Shown here piece after piece: positions 1 through 3,870 of a DNA stretch of 7,553 nucleotides. Every line of letters begins with the position of its first letter. Within the stretch, counting starts at the first letter, position 1. This stretch comes from JALYUA01 sp040004225 (GTDB taxonomy: Bacteria > Acidobacteriota > Thermoanaerobaculia > UBA5066 > Gp7-AA6): NCBI GenBank assembly GCA_040004225.1, contig JBDUBI010000240.1, positions 1 to 7,553 of the forward strand. The letters are read 5' to 3'. The translations under genes and the position numbers were made by a program. A model generated the notes under the pieces. The model ran no database searches, had not been told where the DNA came from, and worked only from the letters and a program-made list of their open reading frames with translations.

Positions 1-1046
1 TCTACGCGTCCGAGAGCGACGGCGTCGACCACGCGACCAATCAGAGCTTTCCGTTCTACCCGATCCCGGACGAGGCCATCACGCAACCGCACTGGATCGA
101 AGACGGTTATCCCGGCAACGTCGACCGCCGCTCCCAGAGCGACCGCCATCTGCTGATCGTGGACCGCACGAACCGCTACCTGTACGAGCTCTACAACGTG
201 TTTTTCGACGGCACGACGTGGCACGCCGGATCGGGCGCGTTCTTCGACATGAATGTGAACGGGCGCCGCCCCGACACCTGGACGTCCGCGGACGCGGCGG
301 GCCTCGCGATCCTTCCGGGACTCGTCCGGTACGACGAGGTCGCTGCCGCCGGAGAAATCGCGCATGCGTTCCGCATGACCGTGCGGGCGACCAACGGGTA
401 CGTTTTCCCCGCTTCGCACCGGGCCGGATCGACGGCAGGCGCGCTTCCCATGGGGGCCCGGCTGCGGCTGAAGGCGAGCAAAGACATCTCCGGTTTCCCG
501 GCGGATGCGCAGAAGATCTTCCGCGCGATGCAGACCTACGGGCTCATCGTCGCGGACAATGGCTCCGATCTCTACATCGGCGGCACCTACGACACCCGCT
601 GGAACAACTCCGTCCTGAATCCGGCCTTCGCGGCGCTCACGGGCAACGACTTCGAAGTCATTTCGCTCGGATACCAGGGAGGCGCGCCTTCTCCGACGGC
701 CACTCCGACAGCGACCCCGCGCCCCCCGTCTCCGACTCCGACCCCGACACGAACTCCCTCGGCTCCCGCTCCCTCCGCCACGGCAACCCCGGCAAACGGC
801 GCGACGGCCACGCCGACCCCGACGGCTCCGGCGGCAGCCACCGCCACGCGCACGTCGACGCCGAACCCGAATTCGACGGCGACCGGAACTCCGACCGGAA
901 CTCCGACCGCGACTCCGACGCCGACCCCGCCCGGGAGCGCGACGGCGACTCCGACGCCGAGACGCCGGCCGCGTCCTCGAACCCTCCTCGTGCCGGCGCG
1001 CTCGTCGACGGACCTGGCCGTCGAATCGAAGAAACCGATCTCGTAA
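1..1046 (+). CDS. Probable exported protein of unknown function with Pro/Thr-rich tail (5' partial)
   Basis: The reading frame is open from base 3 to the TAA at 1044-1046, so the gene starts before the window; the GTG at 159 is an internal Val. About 347 residues are visible. The first ~227 form a globular part with well-spaced aromatic and Gly residues, including YPIPDEAI, DRHLLIVDRT, YLYELYNV, PASHRAGS and GTYDTRWNN. I recall similar sequences from large uncharacterised exported proteins of Acidobacteriota-type genomes but know no functional name. The next ~92 residues (nt 684-959) are almost only Pro, Thr, Ala and Ser in PT/AT repeats, as in extracellular linkers or stalks. The last 28 residues are basic, then polar, with no membrane helix or sorting motif. 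Such linkers usually precede another domain, so the abrupt end is odd. The gene converges on tag with a 21-nt gap. Coding status is firm; function is unknown. Confidence 0.8.
   Translation, partial: YASESDGVDHATNQSFPFYPIPDEAITQPHWIEDGYPGNVDRRSQSDRHLLIVDRTNRYLYELYNVFFDGTTWHAGSGAFFDMNVNGRRPDTWTSADAAGLAILPGLVRYDEVAAAGEIAHAFRMTVRATNGYVFPASHRAGSTAGALPMGARLRLKASKDISGFPADAQKIFRAMQTYGLIVADNGSDLYIGGTYDTRWNNSVLNPAFAALTGNDFEVISLGYQGGAPSPTATPTATPRPPSPTPTPTRTPSAPAPSATATPANGATATPTPTAPAAATATRTSTPNPNSTATGTPTGTPTATPTPTPPGSATATPTPRRRPRPRTLLVPARSSTDLAVESKKPIS
684..959 (+). repeat. Low-complexity Pro/Thr/Ala coding repeat
   Basis: This imperfect microsatellite-like tract is built from variants of actccgacc and gcgactccgac and encodes the PT/AT tail of the exported protein. 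The clearest tandem part is near 886-960, where aactccgaccgg-type units repeat back to back. The tract is low-complexity in all three frames. It is therefore prone to slippage and to assembly collapse. Confidence 0.75.
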
Positions 1047-1067
1047 ATCCGCGGCGCCGGCCCGTCT

Positions 1068-1628
1068 TCAGCCGCGGCGCGGCTTTGTCCGCATCCACGG
1101 AGCCTTCCGCCTCCCGCGGGCGATCCGCGCCGCCACGGGGCAATCCTGTCGGTGGGCCCCTTCGAGATATCCCGTGCTCATCAGAAACTCGTTGACGATC
1201 TCTCCTCCCGTGAATTTGAACGTCTTCCGGAAGAGGTCCCGCCACTCCCCGCGGTCCAGAGGGTGGTGCGCGTCCAGCCAGCGCGCAAACGATCCGTGGG
1301 TCTCCCGGATTGCGAGGATCCGGCGCGCGTTCTCGATCACAGCATCCACCTTCAGACGGTTGCGGATGATCCCGGCGTCGGAAAGGAGCCGCCGCTTCTC
1401 GGCGCCACCGTAGAAGGCGACGGTCGCGACGTCGAACCCGTCGAACGCCCGGGCGAACGCGGCGCGTTTGCGGAGAATGATGAGCCAGGAGAGCCCGGCC
1501 TGGTTGATCTCGAGCGAGAGCCTCTCGAAGAGCGCGGCGTCGCCGCGGACCGGAAAACCGTACTCCCGGTCGTGGTACGGGCCGTGGTCGGGATGGCCCG
1601 GAGCCACGTCACAATAGGAGCCGCCCAT
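1068..1628 (-). CDS. tag: DNA-3-methyladenine glycosylase I
   Basis: This base-excision repair enzyme removes 3-methyladenine from alkylated DNA and leaves an abasic site. The 186-residue product matches E. coli Tag (187 aa) along its length. E40 in EINQAGLSW corresponds to the E. coli pocket residue Glu38. DAGIIRNRLK (84-93) and FKFTGG (137-142) are family blocks. The Zn-binding set is intact: C6, H19 (YHDREYG), H159 and C163, with the HxxxC spacing of E. coli His175/Cys179. The ATG at 1628 puts C6 almost where E. coli has Cys4, which supports this start, although no clear Shine-Dalgarno precedes it. The gene stands alone on the minus strand, convergent with the exported-protein gene. Upstream lie a 7-bp tandem repeat and a small unknown ORF 57 nt away. 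Identification is secure. Confidence 0.95.
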   Translation of the reverse strand: MGGSYCDVAPGHPDHGPYHDREYGFPVRGDAALFERLSLEINQAGLSWLIILRKRAAFARAFDGFDVATVAFYGGAEKRRLLSDAGIIRNRLKVDAVIENARRILAIRETHGSFARWLDAHHPLDRGEWRDLFRKTFKFTGGEIVNEFLMSTGYLEGAHRQDCPVAARIARGRRKAPWMRTKPRRG

Positions 1629-1650
1629 CCGGCGCAGTGTAGAAGAACCG

Positions 1651-1678
1651 GAATCGGGAATCGGGAATCGGGAATCGG
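1651..1678. repeat. 7-bp tandem repeat, four perfect copies
   Basis: Four exact head-to-tail copies of gaatcgg (ccgattc on the other strand) occupy most of the 57-nt gap between the 76-residue minus-strand ORF and tag. They lie 23-50 nt upstream of the tag start codon, where promoter elements would be expected. The plus strand carries GG/GGG runs separated by 4-nt aatc spacers. I recall similar gaatcgg-type tandem runs in intergenic DNA of several GC-rich bacteria. Confidence 0.85.
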
Positions 1679-1685
1679 AAGCTGT

Positions 1686-1916
1686 CTAACGGCGGCTGTC
1701 GTCCGGGCGAGGAAACTCGAGCTCGTCGTCCACCTGCATCGCCTCGGCGGAGCGGCGGAGAATGCGGAGCGTCGGCTCGCTGTCCCGTGTGGGTCGCCTC
1801 GGAACGCGAGCGAGGACGATGGGACGCGTGATGTCCTCTTCGGTTTCGGCCGAGGCTCGAAACTCTCGGTCCGCCTTCTGGAGGGCGAGCGCCAGGGGAC
1901 TCGTGCTGGTCGGCAT
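1686..1916 (-). CDS. Small protein of unknown function (76 aa)
   Basis: I do not recognise this protein. I chose the ATG at 1916 because AAGGA (plus-strand 1924-1928) sits 7 nt upstream on the minus strand. The same frame is open further upstream, but that extension reads as arginine-rich, shadow-like sequence without a ribosome site. The product starts MPTSTSPLALALQKADREF, is rich in Arg, Glu, Asp and Pro, and ends in an acidic stretch (MQVDDELEFPRPDD). It has no signal peptide, membrane segment, Cys cluster or DNA-binding motif that I can see. It precedes tag in the same orientation, 57 nt away across the tandem repeat, so cotranscription is possible but not shown. The good ribosome site and plausible composition make it likely real; a spurious ORF remains possible in this GC-rich DNA. 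Confidence 0.5.
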   Translation of the reverse strand: MPTSTSPLALALQKADREFRASAETEEDITRPIVLARVPRRPTRDSEPTLRILRRSAEAMQVDDELEFPRPDDSRR

Positions 1917-1920
1917 GGTG

Positions 1921-1928
1921 TCTTCCTT
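1921..1928 (-). promoter_or_regulatory. Ribosome-binding site of the 76-aa ORF
   Basis: On the minus strand this reads AAGGAAGA, with AAGGA 7 nt from the ATG at 1916. It decides the start in favour of the shorter 76-residue product. The remaining ~133 nt up to the terminator at 2062 hold no gene or clear promoter that I can identify. Confidence 0.55.
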
Positions 1929-2061
1929 GTGTTGTGCCGGAAGACGTAGCAAGCGGCGTTCCCGATTGCGCTGGCGCCTGAGGCGAGAAAGGTGAGGGAC
2001 TTGAGGGCGAACGCGTCCCGGGATCTCGCAGATTTGAGGAACCAGCGGCGCCGAGAGTGAC

Positions 2062-2095
2062 AAAAAAAGGCCGCGCCGTTCACAGGCGCGGCCTT
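2062..2095 (-). terminator. Intrinsic terminator of the small exported-protein gene
   Basis: A perfect 9-bp inverted repeat (GGCCGCGCC at 2069-2077, GGCGCGGCC at 2085-2093) has a 7-nt loop. Two A:T pairs extend the stem to 11 bp. On the minus strand the hairpin is followed by a run of seven T, the textbook rho-independent arrangement. It begins about 18 nt after the stop codon of the gene at 2114-2416. The plus-strand side has no T-run, so it should act in one direction only. Confidence 0.9.
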
Positions 2096-2113
2096 GCCGT
2101 CGTGGCTCCAGAA

Positions 2114-2416
2114 CTAAGCGGCCTTCTTCATCTTCGACTTCGCCGCCGGGGCGGCCTTCGACTCCACCTCCGTCGCGGTCATGCGGTAGTGGATCGTGAC
2201 CTTGTCCCCGACCTTGACGTCCGCCGGCATCTTGGTGGCCGCGTCGCGGGAGACCTCGAACCGCTCCTTGCCCTTCATCACGACGATCATCGAGCTGTTC
2301 ATTTCGACGACCGCGCCCGTCACCTGGTACGCATCCGGCTTCGCCGCGAGCGCCGTCCCGGCCGCCAGCAGCCCCGACAAAACGACCGCCGCCATGAATC
2401 GCTGGTTTCGCAACAT
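2114..2416 (-). CDS. Small exported protein of unknown function, probable beta-barrel fold
   Basis: The 100-residue product has a clear Sec signal peptide: MLRNQRF, a hydrophobic core at about 8-24, and a likely signal peptidase I cut after TALA or TALAA. The mature ~75 residues alternate as short beta strands: YQVTGAVVEM, SMIVVMKGKERFEVS, VKVGDKVTIHYRMTATEVE. The 'VGDKVTIHY' phrase is common in small OB- or SH3-like periplasmic proteins (DUF5666-like pattern). The tail is Ala/Lys-rich. The start at 2416 is supported by an excellent AGGAGGAGG ribosome site, and the gene ends in a strong terminator, so it is probably a single, well-expressed unit. It is divergent from crcB across a very short intergenic region. 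Periplasmic location is well supported; any link to fluoride export is positional only. Confidence 0.85.
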   Translation of the reverse strand: MLRNQRFMAAVVLSGLLAAGTALAAKPDAYQVTGAVVEMNSSMIVVMKGKERFEVSRDAATKMPADVKVGDKVTIHYRMTATEVESKAAPAAKSKMKKAA

Positions 2417-2422
2417 GGTTTT

Positions 2423-2431
2423 CCTCCTCCT
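2423..2431 (-). promoter_or_regulatory. Strong ribosome-binding site of the small exported protein
   Basis: The minus strand reads AGGAGGAGG with 6 nt between its 3' end and the ATG at 2416. It fixes the start and suggests efficient translation. The divergent promoters for this gene and crcB must fit in the ~40-70 nt shared intergenic region or reach into coding sequence. Confidence 0.75.
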
Positions 2432-2483
2432 AGAATCTTATCCGCAGGGCCGGATGTTAGATTGCCGGCCGGACATTGACACC

Positions 2484-2879
2484 GTGAACCAGTCGACCTC
2501 CCGATTTCTGTGGATCTGCCTGGGAGGCGCTTTCGGGACCGGGGCCCGGTACCTGATCTCGGGGTGGGCCTTGCTGGCGCTCGGGACCGACCTTCCGTGG
2601 GGCACCCTCGTCGTGAACGTGTTGGGGTCGTTTTTCCTGAGCGCGGTCATGCAGGTGGCAGTGACCAGCCATCTCATCGCTCCGACCCTCCGGCTCGCGC
2701 TGACGACCGGGGTCCTGGGCGGCTTCACGACCTATTCGACATTCAACTACGAGACTCTCGCATACCTGCGGGAGGGCGCCTGGTGGATGGGGCTCGTCAG
2801 CGTCTTCCTCACCGTGGCCCTGTGCCTGTCAGCGGGAGTGGCGGGGATCGCAGCCGCCCGATGGGCCGTGGGAGGGTAG
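2484..2879 (+). CDS. crcB: Fluoride channel CrcB/Fluc
   Basis: Fluc proteins form dual-topology dimers in the inner membrane that let toxic cytoplasmic fluoride out. The 131-residue product has four hydrophobic segments (about 8-30, 40-60, 66-88, 100-125) and the family motifs: GGAFGTGARY with R22, GTLVVNVLGSF with pore Asn N45, and TGVLGGFTTYSTF (75-87) around the central Na+ site. The two Phe-box positions are Y84 and F87; the first is Phe in the structurally studied Bpe and Ec2 channels. I chose GTG at 2484 because it gives the usual short N-terminus before the first GG. An in-frame ATG at 2454 would add ten residues and has only a weak AGGG upstream, so the start is uncertain. Four nt after the stop begins a DUF190-like remnant. 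I see no crcB-motif fluoride riboswitch in the short leader. Confidence 0.93.
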   Translation: MNQSTSRFLWICLGGAFGTGARYLISGWALLALGTDLPWGTLVVNVLGSFFLSAVMQVAVTSHLIAPTLRLALTTGVLGGFTTYSTFNYETLAYLREGAWWMGLVSVFLTVALCLSAGVAGIAAARWAVGG

Positions 2880-2883
2880 CCCG

Positions 2884-2950
2884 ATGCGCGTTCTCGACGG
2901 CGAGCAGATCCTCGTCCGGATCAGATCGGAAGCCTTTCAGCGGCGGAGCC
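2884..2950 (+). pseudogene. Possible 5' remnant of a DUF190 gene after crcB
   Basis: Four nt after the crcB stop an ATG opens MRVLDGEQILVRI, behind GGAGGG (2871-2876) at 7-nt spacing. This closely resembles the start of DUF190 proteins, which often follow crcB in the same operon and are about 100 residues long. After these 13 codons the similarity stops in this frame. The next frame briefly reads GSDRKPF, which recalls the DUF190 'GESDR...KPL' segment, and then nothing more matches. The frame from 2884 stays open and runs into the lipoprotein gene, so a fused 264-residue product is formally possible. The lipoprotein has its own strong ribosome site, however. I infer a gene lost by deletion and frameshift. 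The match is from memory of the family, over few residues, so confidence is modest. Confidence 0.4.
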
Positions 2951-3017
2951 GGATGTTGGTCTCAGCCACTCACTTCCTTCGGAACACGTCTTGCACCGCT
3001 CCAGACGCCCACCGGGC

Positions 3018-3024
3018 AGGAGGT
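3018..3024 (+). promoter_or_regulatory. Ribosome-binding site of the lipoprotein gene
   Basis: AGGAGGT lies 6 nt before the ATG at 3031, a near-perfect Shine-Dalgarno. It decides the start at 3031, which also places the signal peptide at the N-terminus. The upstream in-frame ATG at 2884 would bury the signal peptide about 50 residues inside the protein. Confidence 0.8.
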
Positions 3025-3030
3025 AGATCC

Positions 3031-3678
3031 ATGTCGGTCGCGCAGCGAGCCCTCTCTCTTTTCATCGCGGTTCTCCTTGCGGGGTCATGGACCGCGTGCA
3101 CCACGAGCAACCCCGCTCCCCCGCCGAGCGGCGCCAGCTACGCGCCCGCCCCGCCTCCGTCGTCCTCGAGCGCGAGCCCCGCTCCGGAGCGCCGTTCCGG
3201 CAACACGACGGCGGATTTTGCGGCGATGTTCGGCGGGCATTACGAAGGCGTGACCCCCGGCAATGAGCTCCGGCTGAACATCGACGCGGCCGGATTTCAT
3301 TCGCTCTCGCACCCTTACGACATGTTCCTCGAAATTTTGGGCCGTTTCGACGGCGACAACGTCCGCCAGCAGGGGTTCCTCCACCTGGAGTCTCAGGGCC
3401 GCGGTGTCTACGTCGGCTACATCCCGCACTTCGACCCGACGATCAGCGCACTCTCCCCGCGCGCCTCCCGCTTCTCGGCGAGTGAGGCGAACGCGGCCTG
3501 CTCGCTCTACATGGAGCCTCAGGGCGACGGGTTCGTCGGGGACAACCAGGGGCAGACGTGCGCCTTCGCGATTCACGGCGCGGTCGGGCGATGGACGCTC
3601 CGGGTCGAGCCCGGCGGCCTCGTGGTCCGCAGCGAGTCCTCGGGGGAGACGCTTCGTTTCCGGCGCACGACCTCGTGA
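3031..3678 (+). CDS. Predicted lipoprotein, possible distant CpcT/CpeT-like fold
   Basis: The 215-residue product starts with a signal peptide (MSVAQRALSLFIAVLLAGSW) and a probable lipidation Cys at C23 in WTAC. Trp at -3 is unusual for a lipobox, so anchoring is likely but not certain. Residues ~24-63 are a Pro/Ser/Ala linker. The globular part runs from ~65 to the end: AAMFGGHYEG, then LEILGRFDGD, QQGFLHLES, AACSLYMEPQGDGFVGD, QTCAFAIHGAVGRWTL and a closing SGETLRFRR. Two conserved-looking Cys (in AACSLY and QTCAF), the Gly-rich turn between them and the final beta strand ending in FRR resemble CpcT/CpeT-type (DUF1001) sequences, known as phycobilin lyases in cyanobacteria but also found in non-photosynthetic bacteria with unknown roles. 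I treat that as a weak structural hint. It may be cotranscribed with crcB. Confidence 0.8.
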   Translation: MSVAQRALSLFIAVLLAGSWTACTTSNPAPPPSGASYAPAPPPSSSSASPAPERRSGNTTADFAAMFGGHYEGVTPGNELRLNIDAAGFHSLSHPYDMFLEILGRFDGDNVRQQGFLHLESQGRGVYVGYIPHFDPTISALSPRASRFSASEANAACSLYMEPQGDGFVGDNQGQTCAFAIHGAVGRWTLRVEPGGLVVRSESSGETLRFRRTTS

Positions 3679-3701
3679 GTTCCGCCGCCGGAGGCCCCCG
3701 C

Positions 3702-3713
3702 CCGAGCGCTCGG
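3702..3713. promoter_or_regulatory. 12-bp perfect palindrome upstream of xfp
   Basis: CCGAGCGCTCGG is perfectly self-complementary. It lies in the 192-nt gap between the lipoprotein stop and the xfp start. It could be an operator for a dimeric regulator of the phosphoketolase operon, or chance in GC-rich DNA. No second copy is obvious in the gap. Confidence 0.2.
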
Positions 3714-3740
3714 AGCGACAGAACGGCCGAATAAGACGGC

Positions 3741-3765
3741 GCTTCCGGGCGGACTCCGCGGAAGC
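3741..3765 (+). terminator. Possible weak terminator after the lipoprotein gene
   Basis: The 7-bp inverted repeat GCTTCCG / CGGAAGC (3741-3747, 3759-3765) encloses an 11-nt loop and is followed by the pyrimidine-rich tccctctttccc. A second small stem (CGCCGC / GCGGCG at 3777-3782 and 3794-3799) follows. There is no true T-run, so efficiency is doubtful. The rest of this gap holds no gene. Confidence 0.3.
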
Positions 3766-3859
3766 TCCCTCTTTCCCGCCGCTTCGGGAGCTCGCGGCGC
3801 TTCGGTGAGCCCTCTGGCGCGGAACGACCCTTCCCGGAGGAGAATGGCCCCCGCAGAGC

Positions 3860-3865
3860 AGGAGG
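3860..3865 (+). promoter_or_regulatory. Ribosome-binding site of xfp
   Basis: AGGAGG lies 5 nt before the ATG at 3871. A competing GGAGGA at 3836-3841 is only 2 nt from the in-frame ATG at 3844, which is too close to work well there. The frame is also open from a GTG at 3805. The ATG at 3871 is therefore the best start. Confidence 0.7.
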
Positions 3866-3870
3866 CGGAA

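Noticed and set aside
159..1046. Complete gene starting at the GTG at 159
   Set aside because: The frame is open to the window edge and its upstream codons read as the same globular protein, so this is a 5'-truncated gene and the GTG is an internal Val.
1651..1678. CRISPR-like array or integration site
   Set aside because: The units are only 7 bp, contiguous and without spacers, and no cas, integrase or tRNA gene is nearby.
1152..1949. Long plus-strand open frame (265 codons) opposite tag
   Set aside because: It lies over tag on the opposite strand and spans its upstream gap. Tag has clear family motifs on the minus strand, so this frame is a GC-driven shadow.
2417..2483. Fluoride riboswitch (crcB motif) upstream of crcB
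   Set aside because: I looked for the conserved GAUG, ACCG and UGAUGACUCCUG-type elements and found none. The leader is also too short to hold the pseudoknot comfortably.
2884..3678. Single 264-residue protein from the ATG at 2884
   Set aside because: A signal peptide and lipid-attachment Cys would be internal, and a near-perfect ribosome site lies right before the ATG at 3031. Two separate elements explain the sequence better.
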